7,120 nucleotides of DNA, taken from positions 1-7,120 of the forward strand of contig DATHBP010000226.1 in NCBI GenBank assembly GCA_035296085.1, written 5' to 3'. The stretch comes from DATHBP01 sp035296085. Its GTDB lineage: Bacteria; Actinomycetota; Actinomycetes; Propionibacteriales; Nocardioidaceae. Below are positions 1-5,543 of this stretch, piece after piece; within the stretch, counting starts at the first letter, position 1; each line of letters opens with the position of its first letter. Below the pieces are notes generated by a model. The model had not been told where the DNA came from, did no database searches, and saw nothing but the letters and a program-made list of their open reading frames with translations. The translations under genes were made by a program, and so were the position numbers.

Positions 1-639
1 GTCGGGGTGCTGACTGCGGTGCGCGAGGATCGCCCGCACCTTGCGGTCGAAGGTGGCAGTGATGTCGACGGCGTGGTTGCTGGTCGGATGCGCGGCGATC
101 CAGGTCTCGCGCACCGTCCACGGCGCGAACCCCTGCTGGGCTAGTTCGGGAAACGCGAACGCGTTGCGAGCAGCGGGATAGACCGCCTGGATCGCGGCTT
201 CCCCCGCGGCGAGATGGTCGGGATGGCTGCGGTAGATCCGCTGCCAGTCGCGTTCGGGGCTTTGGATCAGCACCCGGTCGGGACGGACGTCGCGGATCAC
301 CGCGGTGATGTCGCTGACCAGCTGGCGTGTCACTGTGAGCTCGCCGTCCATGCCACCGAGGAAACGGACGTCGTGCACACCCGCGATCTCGGCCGCCGCG
401 CGTTGCTCGGCACGCCGGATGTCTGCCATCTCGGCCCGCGGGGTCTGCGGGTCGAAACCACCGGCCTGGCCGTCGGTGCACACGCAGTACACGACGTCGA
501 TGCCGGCGTCGGTCCAGCGGGTCACGGTGCCTGCCGAGCCGAAGTCGGCGTCGTCGGGATGGGCGGTCACCACGAGGACGCGCCGGACCTCGGCATCGTC
601 GAGCACCGCAACGGGCGGGACAGTGGGTGAGGCGGACAC
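1..639 (-). CDS. PIG-L/LmbE family zinc-dependent N-deacetylase (3' end outside window)
   Basis: I translated the minus strand from a GTG at 639-637; 213 codons are open to the left edge, so the C-terminus is missing. The product fits the PIG-L (LmbE-like) deacetylase family, which removes the N-acetyl group from N-acetylglucosamine-type substrates; MshB and Mca of mycothiol metabolism belong to the same superfamily. Visible family marks are a beta strand leading into AHPDD (zinc ligands expected at H27 and D30), the CTDGQAGG stretch near residues 54-61, and the second metal motif HPDH at residues 139-142. HPDDAD replaces the HPDDES seen in MshB/Mca, so I do not call it either one. No signal peptide or membrane segment is visible, so it is probably cytosolic. 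There is no clear Shine-Dalgarno before the GTG. It is divergent from pcrA. The family is confident; the substrate is unknown. Confidence 0.88.
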   Translation of the reverse strand, partial: MSASPTVPPVAVLDDAEVRRVLVVTAHPDDADFGSAGTVTRWTDAGIDVVYCVCTDGQAGGFDPQTPRAEMADIRRAEQRAAAEIAGVHDVRFLGGMDGELTVTRQLVSDITAVIRDVRPDRVLIQSPERDWQRIYRSHPDHLAAGEAAIQAVYPAARNAFAFPELAQQGFAPWTVRETWIAAHPTSNHAVDITATFDRKVRAILAHRSQHPD

Positions 640-647
640 GGCGGTTG

Positions 648-653
648 ACGCTA
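648..653 (-). promoter_or_regulatory. Candidate -10 hexamer for the LmbE-like deacetylase
   Basis: Read on the minus strand this is TAGCGT, matching the actinobacterial TAnnnT -10 pattern. It ends 8 bp before the GTG at 639. A start site about 7 bp downstream of the hexamer would fall at or next to the start codon, giving a leaderless or nearly leaderless mRNA, in keeping with the missing Shine-Dalgarno. No convincing -35 is seen. Prediction from pattern and position only. Confidence 0.35.
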
Positions 654-694
654 CCCGAGCCGTCGGAACGCGGCTCGCTGTCGGGCTCCCGCCG

Positions 695-700
695 TAGGCT
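695..700 (+). promoter_or_regulatory. Candidate -10 hexamer for pcrA
   Basis: TAGGCT fits TAnnnT and ends 10 bp before the pcrA ATG at 711. Transcription starting near 707-711 would leave almost no 5' leader; no purine-rich Shine-Dalgarno lies between the hexamer and the ATG, which is consistent with that. No -35 consensus is evident at 16-19 bp upstream. Confidence 0.35.
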
Positions 701-710
701 GGCGAACACG

Positions 711-3140
711 ATGAGCGCGCTGTTCCCCATCCCCGATGTGCCGGTGGACGAGCCGGTCGGCGACTCCTTGGACGACCGGGCAGACGGGCAGCCGCGGCGA
801 TCGCGGCTGGAGCCGGAGGCGATCCTGGCCGGGCTCAACGAGTCACAGCGGGCAGCGGTCGTTCACGAGGGCAGCCCGTTGCTGGTGCTTGCGGGCGCGG
901 GTTCTGGGAAGACCCGCGTACTGACCCGGCGGATCGCCTGGTTGCTGGCCGCCCGCAAGGCTCATCCGGGCTCGGTGCTCGCGATCACGTTCACCAACAA
1001 GGCGGCAGCCGAGATGCGCGAACGGGTCGCCGAGCTGGTGGGTGGGCGCGCACGGGTCATGTGGGTGTCCACGTTCCACTCCTCCTGTGTGCGCATACTG
1101 CGGCGCGAGATCACCCGGTTCGGCTTCACCTCCACGTTCTCGATCTACGACGACGCCGACTCTCGGCGGCTCATGACACTGGTGTGCCGGGAGCTCGAGC
1201 TTGACCCCAAGCGCTACAACCCCCGTGCGGTCCAGAACTGGGTCTCCAACGCAAAGAACGAGCTGCGCGACCACGAGGAAGCCGCCAAGCTCGCCAAGAC
1301 CCACCTGGAGCAGACCTACGCGCAGTGCTACGCCGCCTACCAGGACCGCCTTCGCCAGGCCAACGCCTTGGACTTCGACGACCTGATCATGACGACCGTG
1401 CACTTGCTGCAGTCGTTCCCGGACATTCGGGAGAGCTACCGGCGGCGGTTCCGTCACGTGCTTGTGGACGAGTACCAAGACACCAACCACGCCCAGTACG
1501 CGCTGATCCGCGAGCTCTGCGCCCCCCAGACGCACCGGCTCACGGTGGACGGTGACCGAGTGGACGGCCACCCGATGGACGACTCGGCGGCCGCCCCAGC
1601 GGGCGGTCCGCTCACCGAGCCGGGGGAGCTGATGGTGGTCGGCGACGCCGACCAGTCGATCTATGCCTTCCGGGGTGCGTCGATCCGCAACATCTTGCAG
1701 TTCGAGCACGACTTCCCCAACGCCCGCACCGTGCTTCTCGAGCAGAACTACCGCTCGACGCAGACCATCCTCTCCGCCGCCAACGCCGTGATCAGCCGCA
1801 ACTCCGACCGCAAGCCCAAGGAGCTGTGGTCCGACTCGGGTGCAGGCGAGCTGCTCGCGGGCTACGTCGCCGACGACGAGCACGACGAGGCGCAGTTCGT
1901 CGCCGATGAGATCGACCGGCTGCACGACGCCGGCGACGCACGACCCGCCGACGTCGCCGTCTTCTACCGCACCAACGCGCAGAGCCGGGTGTTCGAGGAG
2001 GTGTTCATCCGCGTCGGCCTCCCCTACAAGGTCGTGGGCGGCGTGCGCTTCTACGAGCGGCGTGAGGTCCGCGACGCGTTGGGCTACCTGCGTATGCTCG
2101 TCAACCCCGACGACACCGTGTCCGTACGCCGCATCGTCAACGTGCCCAAGCGTGGCATCGGCGACCGGGCGCAGGCGTGCGTCGAGGCGCTGGCGTCGCG
2201 GGAGCGCATCAGCTTCTGGGCGGCTCTGCGCCGGGCCGACGAGGCACCCGGCATCGCCACCAGGTCGGCCAAGGCAATCAGTGGCTTCGTCGCGATGCTC
2301 GACGACCTGGCCATGATGGTGGACTCCGGCGCGCGGCCCGACGAGGTGCTGGAGGCGGTGCTTGCGCGCAGCGGCTACCTCGTCGAGCTGGAGGAGTCGG
2401 GCGACCCGCAGGACGAGACCCGCGTCGAGAACCTCGCCGAGCTGGTCGCCGTCGCTCGCGAGTTCGCCGACGAGAGCGAAGCGGCGACACTGGCCGGGTT
2501 CCTCGAGCGCGTTGCCCTGGTCGCCGACTCCGACCAGATCCCCGACGCCGAGGACGACGGCTCGGGCGTCGTGACGCTGATGACGCTGCACACAGCCAAG
2601 GGCTTGGAGTTCCCGGTGGTGTTCCTGACCGGCCTCGAGGACGGCGTGTTCCCCCACGTACGCGCTCTCGGCGACCCCAAGGAGCTCGAGGAGGAGCGGC
2701 GGCTTGCCTACGTCGGGCTGACCCGAGCCCGGCAGCGGCTGTATGTCTCTCGAGCCGTCGTACGCAGCGCCTGGGGAGCGCCGCAGCACAACCCGCCATC
2801 CCGCTTCCTGGCCGAGCTCCCTGCCGAGCTGGTCGACTGGCGGCGTACCGAGGCGGCACAGACGAGCTGGGCATCCTCGTCGGCGATCGGGCGGCAGGCC
2901 CAGTCCCGTTCGATGTCCCAGCGTTCGCTGACCAGCGGGTTCGCCCGTCCCACCCCGACCCGCCCCGTCGTGTCGCTAGCGCCCGGCGACCGGGTCCTGC
3001 ACGACAGCTTCGGCATGGGCAACGTCGTGGCGGTGCAAGGCCACGGCGACCAAGCCGTCGCATCGGTCGACTTCGGGTCCAACGGCGTCAAGCGGCTCCT
3101 GCTGCGGTATGCCCCGGTGGAGAAGCTGAGCGCCGGCTAG
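711..3140 (+). CDS. pcrA: ATP-dependent DNA helicase PcrA/UvrD1 (superfamily 1A)
   Basis: This 809-residue 3'-5' DNA helicase acts in nucleotide excision repair and in clearing replication or transcription blocks. Motifs seen in order: Q-motif NESQRAAV (43-50), Walker A AGAGSGKT (61-68), Ia AITFTNKAAAEM (91-102), II VDEYQD (252-257), III GDADQSIYAFRGA (311-323), IV QNYRST (345-350), V TLHTAKGLEFPVVF (625-638) and VI EERRLAYVGLTRARQR (661-676). No key residue is missing. Residues 711-755 are a low-complexity linker, followed by a Tudor-like C-terminal domain (GDRVLHDSFGMGNVV, 759-773), which in this family contacts RNA polymerase. I chose the ATG at 711 because family homology begins after it and the extension back to 627 overlaps the divergent gene. 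The stretch at residues 271-305, between motifs II and III, is longer than in mycobacterial UvrD1 as I recall it. The gene converges on the M23 peptidase gene 64 bp away. Confidence 0.97.
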   Translation: MSALFPIPDVPVDEPVGDSLDDRADGQPRRSRLEPEAILAGLNESQRAAVVHEGSPLLVLAGAGSGKTRVLTRRIAWLLAARKAHPGSVLAITFTNKAAAEMRERVAELVGGRARVMWVSTFHSSCVRILRREITRFGFTSTFSIYDDADSRRLMTLVCRELELDPKRYNPRAVQNWVSNAKNELRDHEEAAKLAKTHLEQTYAQCYAAYQDRLRQANALDFDDLIMTTVHLLQSFPDIRESYRRRFRHVLVDEYQDTNHAQYALIRELCAPQTHRLTVDGDRVDGHPMDDSAAAPAGGPLTEPGELMVVGDADQSIYAFRGASIRNILQFEHDFPNARTVLLEQNYRSTQTILSAANAVISRNSDRKPKELWSDSGAGELLAGYVADDEHDEAQFVADEIDRLHDAGDARPADVAVFYRTNAQSRVFEEVFIRVGLPYKVVGGVRFYERREVRDALGYLRMLVNPDDTVSVRRIVNVPKRGIGDRAQACVEALASRERISFWAALRRADEAPGIATRSAKAISGFVAMLDDLAMMVDSGARPDEVLEAVLARSGYLVELEESGDPQDETRVENLAELVAVAREFADESEAATLAGFLERVALVADSDQIPDAEDDGSGVVTLMTLHTAKGLEFPVVFLTGLEDGVFPHVRALGDPKELEEERRLAYVGLTRARQRLYVSRAVVRSAWGAPQHNPPSRFLAELPAELVDWRRTEAAQTSWASSSAIGRQAQSRSMSQRSLTSGFARPTPTRPVVSLAPGDRVLHDSFGMGNVVAVQGHGDQAVASVDFGSNGVKRLLLRYAPVEKLSAG

Positions 3141-3180
3141 CCCCTGAACGCGATGGCGGTCGACGCCTCGAGCGATGGCG

Positions 3181-3226
3181 GAGCCGGGCCGGGCAACTAG
3201 CTGACTATGGCTGGAGCCCGTGGCTC
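3181..3226. terminator. Weak candidate bidirectional terminator hairpin between pcrA and the M23 gene
   Basis: GAGCC followed by GGGC (3181-3189) can pair with GCCC (3216-3219) and GGCTC (3222-3226), leaving a 2-nt bulge and a loop of about 26 nt with a small inner AGC/GCT pairing. It lies between convergent genes and covers the M23 stop codon at 3205-3207. There is no T-tract on either strand, so it is not a classical intrinsic terminator, although actinobacterial terminators often lack one. The 10-bp sequence GCGATGGCGG also occurs twice just upstream, at 3150-3159 and 3172-3181. Confidence 0.22.
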
Positions 3227-4140
3227 ACCAGCGCGGCGTACGGGTCGACTGGCGTGTCGTTGATCCGCACCTCGAGGTGGAGGTGTGGCCCGGTGGTGTG
3301 GCCGGTCGAACCGACGGTGCCTAGCTGCTGGCCGGCGGCGAGCTGCTCGCCGACGCTGACGTCGATCGTGTTCAGGTGACCGAACCAATGCTGCGTGCCG
3401 TCTGGGAGCCGCAGGACGACCCGGTTGCCGTACGCGCCATCGTAACCGGCCTCGGCGACGACACTCGAGGCGATCGCACGCACCGGGCTACCCGTGGCCG
3501 CCGCGAGGTCGAGTCCGCTGTGCGAGCTCGACCATAGGTAGCTGACCTCACCGAAGTGAGCTGTCAGGTTGTAATTCTGCAGGGGCAGAACCCACTGCCG
3601 GGCGGCTACCCTGGCCGCCTGTCGCGCCTCCTGCCTGGCCTCGCGCCGCGCTTCCAGCCTGGCCTCGCGCCGCGCTTCCAGCCTGGCTTCCTGTCGGGCC
3701 TCCTGCCGCTGCCGGGCCCGGACCGCACGTGCCTGTCTGGCCTCTCGCGCTCGCTCGCGCACCTCGCGGGCGCGCTGTCGGGCCTGCCGCGCAGCTTTTG
3801 CCTTCGCGCGCTCGGCGCTCTCCGCGGTGAGCGCCGGCCGCCCGGTGCTGCGGCTGGCCCGCTGGTCGCGATCTCCCGCAAGGACATGGCCAGACGTGCT
3901 GACGACCGCCTTCGCTGCTTGCGCCCCTGCGCTGTCCAGCTGAGGGGGGCCGTCACCGGCTGCAGCTGCTGTCGCGATCAAGGCTGCCGACAACGTCGCG
4001 ACGCCGGCCACGGCCCCCGCCCGCCGGGTGCGCTGGCTAGTGGCAGCGCGATGCCGGCCGGTCGGCGTCCCGTGTAGCTCGCTCGCGCCTGGACCGTCTT
4101 GCCGACGCATCCGGCGTTGGTCGGCGCGGTGTTTGGGCAC
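3205..4140 (-). CDS. Secreted or membrane-anchored M23 (LytM-type) zinc metallopeptidase with Arg/Ala/Glu helical stalk
   Basis: The 311-residue protein is predicted to cut peptide crosslinks in peptidoglycan outside the membrane. A basic N-terminus (1-40) precedes one Ala-rich hydrophobic segment (about 41-61), which could be a signal peptide or an uncleaved anchor. Residues 105-182 form a highly charged helical region; from about 146 to 181 it repeats a four-residue unit of the type xEAR. The peptidase domain (about 184-303) has every M23 residue: HSGLD with H207 and D211, H255 in FGHL, and HLH with H286 and H288. Expected zinc ligands are H207, D211 and H288, with H255 and H286 as catalytic histidines, so it should be active. 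The GTG start at 4140 is supported by AAGGA seven bases upstream. A role in growth or division is inferred from the family. It is convergent with pcrA and divergent from the B12-subunit gene. Confidence 0.93.
   Translation of the reverse strand: MPKHRADQRRMRRQDGPGASELHGTPTGRHRAATSQRTRRAGAVAGVATLSAALIATAAAAGDGPPQLDSAGAQAAKAVVSTSGHVLAGDRDQRASRSTGRPALTAESAERAKAKAARQARQRAREVRERAREARQARAVRARQRQEARQEARLEARREARLEARREARQEARQAARVAARQWVLPLQNYNLTAHFGEVSYLWSSSHSGLDLAAATGSPVRAIASSVVAEAGYDGAYGNRVVLRLPDGTQHWFGHLNTIDVSVGEQLAAGQQLGTVGSTGHTTGPHLHLEVRINDTPVDPYAALVSHGLQP
3633..3680. repeat. Perfect 24-bp tandem duplication inside the M23 gene
   Basis: The 24 bases at 3633-3656 recur exactly at 3657-3680, and the first seven bases start a third copy at 3681-3687. 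On the coding (minus) strand each copy encodes two four-residue units, LEAR and REAR, within the helical stalk. The surrounding stalk (about 3600-3710) is a degenerate 12-bp repeat. The period is a multiple of three, so copy-number change would lengthen or shorten the stalk without shifting the frame. Confidence 0.95.
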
Positions 4141-4147
4141 GGGGCGG

Positions 4148-4152
4148 TCCTT
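4148..4152 (-). promoter_or_regulatory. Shine-Dalgarno of the M23 peptidase gene
   Basis: Minus-strand AAGGA sits seven bases before the GTG at 4140-4138. It supports this GTG over the in-frame ATG ten codons further in (residue 11), which lies inside the basic N-terminal segment. Confidence 0.6.
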
Positions 4153-4196
4153 GGGGGTAGGCGGTGTTCTCGGACAGGACGTGCGATCGCGGTGCG

Positions 4197-4202
4197 ACGC
4201 TA
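4197..4202 (-). promoter_or_regulatory. Candidate -10 hexamer for the M23 peptidase gene
   Basis: Minus-strand TAGCGT, the same hexamer as in front of the LmbE-like gene, lies about 57 bp before the GTG. A TTTCGT at 18 bp spacing is a poor -35. This would give a leader of about 50 nt carrying the Shine-Dalgarno. Prediction only. Confidence 0.25.
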
Positions 4203-4226
4203 ACCGAAGCGCGCCGCTGGACGAAA

Positions 4227-4249
4227 CCGGGGGGTCCCCGGCTGGGGAC
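4227..4249. repeat. GC-rich hairpin pair in the divergent M23/B12-subunit intergenic region
   Basis: GTCCCC (4234-4239) and GGGGAC (4244-4249) form a perfect 6-bp inverted repeat around GGCT. The same CCCC run can instead pair leftward: CCGGGG (4227-4232) with CCCCGG (4236-4241) around GGT. The two pairings exclude each other. The element lies between the candidate promoters of the two divergent genes, so an operator is as likely as an RNA structure. The rest of the 162-bp gap shows nothing else that I can name. Confidence 0.45.
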
Positions 4250-4281
4250 TCGCCAAGCGGTTATCGAGTGGAGCCGTCGGT

Positions 4282-4287
4282 TACCCT
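4282..4287 (+). promoter_or_regulatory. Candidate -10 hexamer for the B12-binding subunit gene
   Basis: TACCCT in the context GGTTACCCTG matches TAnnnT and ends 15 bp before the ATG at 4303. A start near 4294 would give a very short leader in which GAGG (4294-4297), five bases before the ATG, is the only Shine-Dalgarno-like sequence. No clear -35 is seen. Confidence 0.3.
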
Positions 4288-4302
4288 GCGGGCGAGGCGG
4301 TG

Positions 4303-4713
4303 ATGCAGACGATGGGCCCGATCCGGATCGTGGTGGCCAAACCCGGGCTCGACGGCCACGACCGGGGCGCCAAGGTCGTGGCCCGCGCGCTCCGCGATGC
4401 CGGTATGGAGGTCATCTACACCGGTCTGCACCAGACCCCGGAGCAGATCGTCGACACCGCCATCCAAGAAGACGCCGATGCCGTTGGGCTCTCGGTGCTC
4501 TCCGGCGCCCACATGACTCTGTTCGCCAAACTGGTCAAGCTGCTCGAAGAACGCGATGCGACCGACATCGTGGTCTTCGGCGGCGGGATCATCCCTGACG
4601 CCGACATCCCGTTGCTCCAGCAGGCCGGCGTCGCGAAGATCTTCACCCCGGGCGCCACTACCACCGACATCGTCGACTGGGTTCGGGCGAACGTCGGTGA
4701 CAACGCCGGCTAG
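4303..4713 (+). CDS. Stand-alone coenzyme B12-binding small subunit of an acyl-CoA mutase (IcmB type)
   Basis: This 136-residue protein is one adenosylcobalamin-binding Rossmann-like domain, as found at the C-terminus of methylmalonyl-CoA mutase and as the separate small subunit of isobutyryl-CoA mutase (IcmB) or 2-hydroxyisobutyryl-CoA mutase (HcmB). The full cobalamin signature is present: DGHDRG (17-22), where the histidine is the lower axial cobalt ligand, S64-V-L66, and the GGGIIP loop (93-98). Such small subunits work only with a large TIM-barrel subunit that binds the acyl-CoA, and none is in this window, so the substrate cannot be read here. I took the ATG at 4303 because GAGG lies five bases before it; GTG 4300 and ATG 4312 are alternatives with identical downstream sequence. 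It is divergent from the M23 gene, and its stop codon overlaps that of the convergent hydrolase. Family is confident; the symbol icmB is probable but unproven. Confidence 0.93.
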   Translation: MQTMGPIRIVVAKPGLDGHDRGAKVVARALRDAGMEVIYTGLHQTPEQIVDTAIQEDADAVGLSVLSGAHMTLFAKLVKLLEERDATDIVVFGGGIIPDADIPLLQQAGVAKIFTPGATTTDIVDWVRANVGDNAG

Positions 4714-5540
4714 GAGGCCGACCGGGCCGTCTGCTCGGTGCGCGCGACGAAGTCACCGACCAGCGCCGCGATCCGCTCGGGATGCGTACGCGGCGACCAG
4801 TGCCCGGCGTCGACGTCGACGCGTTCGAGATGCTCGGCCCAGCGACCGGTGTCGGCGAAGATCCTCGGGCTGAGGAACCGGTCGTGGGTCGCCACGACCA
4901 GCTGCACCGGGACGCTCGTCCGGGCGGCCCTCGACGACCCGCGGCCGCGGACCAGGTTTGCGCGGTAGAGGTTGATGCCGTTGGATCCGGTACGCCCGGC
5001 GACCGCTCTCATCACGACGGCGGGAAGGACCGGCAGGCAGAACAACCCGACGTAGGACGAGCGCACCAGCTGCCCGGCCGCCGAGAGCAGCTGCCCGGCG
5101 CTGCGTCCCGCCCGGAGGAAAGCGCCGAGCTGGTGGAGGCTCGGCCCGCTGATCGAGGTGAAGGACGCGAGCCGACCCGTCAGCCGCGAGTCGCTCTGCT
5201 CCTGCTGAACGGCAGCCCACAGCTGGACCGAGCCCCAGTCGTGTCCGAGCAGGTGCGCCCGCCCGTCGGTGCCGACGGTCGCGTCGAGGACGGCGACCAG
5301 ATCGTCCACGAGTCTGTCCACGGTGTAGCCCCGCCGCTGCGCAGGGGCGCTCGACGCGCCGGCGCCGCGTACGTCGTAGGCCACGACGCGCAATCTGCCC
5401 GACAGCGCCCGGCTGGCCGGCTCCCACAGCAGGTGGGTGTCCGGATAGCCGTGCACGGCGATGACCGTCGGAGCGTCCGACGCGCCGGAGTCCCAGACCG
5501 CGAGGTCCACGTCGCCGGAGCGGACGGTGCGTCGCTGCAT
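4710..5540 (-). CDS. Alpha/beta hydrolase, epoxide hydrolase-like (similar to the EphD N-terminal domain)
   Basis: The 276-residue protein is an alpha/beta-hydrolase fold enzyme without signal peptide. HGYPD (30-34) is the oxyanion-hole loop typical of epoxide hydrolases and haloalkane dehalogenases. The nucleophile elbow GHDWGS (99-104) carries Asp (D101) rather than Ser, so ester-forming attack on epoxide or halide substrates is more likely than ordinary esterase action. D220 in ATHDRF is the probable acid and H247 in DAGHWSP the probable general base. SFTSISGPS (126-134) and SSYVGLFCLP (161-170) recall, from memory, the first half of mycobacterial EphD, which carries a C-terminal short-chain dehydrogenase domain absent here. 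The ATG follows the aldolase-like stop by 3 bp and has no good Shine-Dalgarno of its own, which suggests one mRNA and coupled translation. Substrate unknown. Confidence 0.9.
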   Translation of the reverse strand: MQRRTVRSGDVDLAVWDSGASDAPTVIAVHGYPDTHLLWEPASRALSGRLRVVAYDVRGAGASSAPAQRRGYTVDRLVDDLVAVLDATVGTDGRAHLLGHDWGSVQLWAAVQQEQSDSRLTGRLASFTSISGPSLHQLGAFLRAGRSAGQLLSAAGQLVRSSYVGLFCLPVLPAVVMRAVAGRTGSNGINLYRANLVRGRGSSRAARTSVPVQLVVATHDRFLSPRIFADTGRWAEHLERVDVDAGHWSPRTHPERIAALVGDFVARTEQTARSAS

Positions 5541-5543
5541 CCG

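Noticed and set aside
214..697. Plus-strand frames within the first 700 bases
   Set aside because: The minus strand here encodes a continuous LmbE-like protein with both metal motifs; the plus frames show no domain.
627..710. Upstream extension of pcrA to the ATG at 627
   Set aside because: It would add 28 Arg-rich residues without family similarity, overlap the start of the divergent deacetylase gene, and read through the probable promoter region.
843..2789. Long minus-strand open frame (648 codons) antisense to pcrA
   Set aside because: It mirrors pcrA, which has complete helicase motifs; the antisense product shows no recognisable domain. Long antisense frames are expected in DNA this rich in G and C at third codon positions.
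2177..3379. 400-codon plus-strand frame running past the pcrA stop
   Set aside because: Its product is Arg/Ala/Gly-rich with no motif. It overlaps pcrA and the end of the M23 gene, both with clear family signatures.
3600..3800. CRISPR-like or intergenic repeat array
   Set aside because: The 12- and 24-bp periodicity is in frame inside the M23 coding sequence and has no spacers; it encodes a helical peptide repeat.
4141..4302. c-di-AMP (ydaO-type) riboswitch before the M23 gene, or cobalamin riboswitch before the B12-subunit gene
   Set aside because: ydaO elements are known upstream of actinobacterial wall hydrolases, but the conserved GGGTGAA-type and 3' core segments are not found on the minus strand. 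No B12-box-like sequence is present on the plus strand. A covariance-model search with the Rfam ydaO-yuaA and cobalamin models would settle it.
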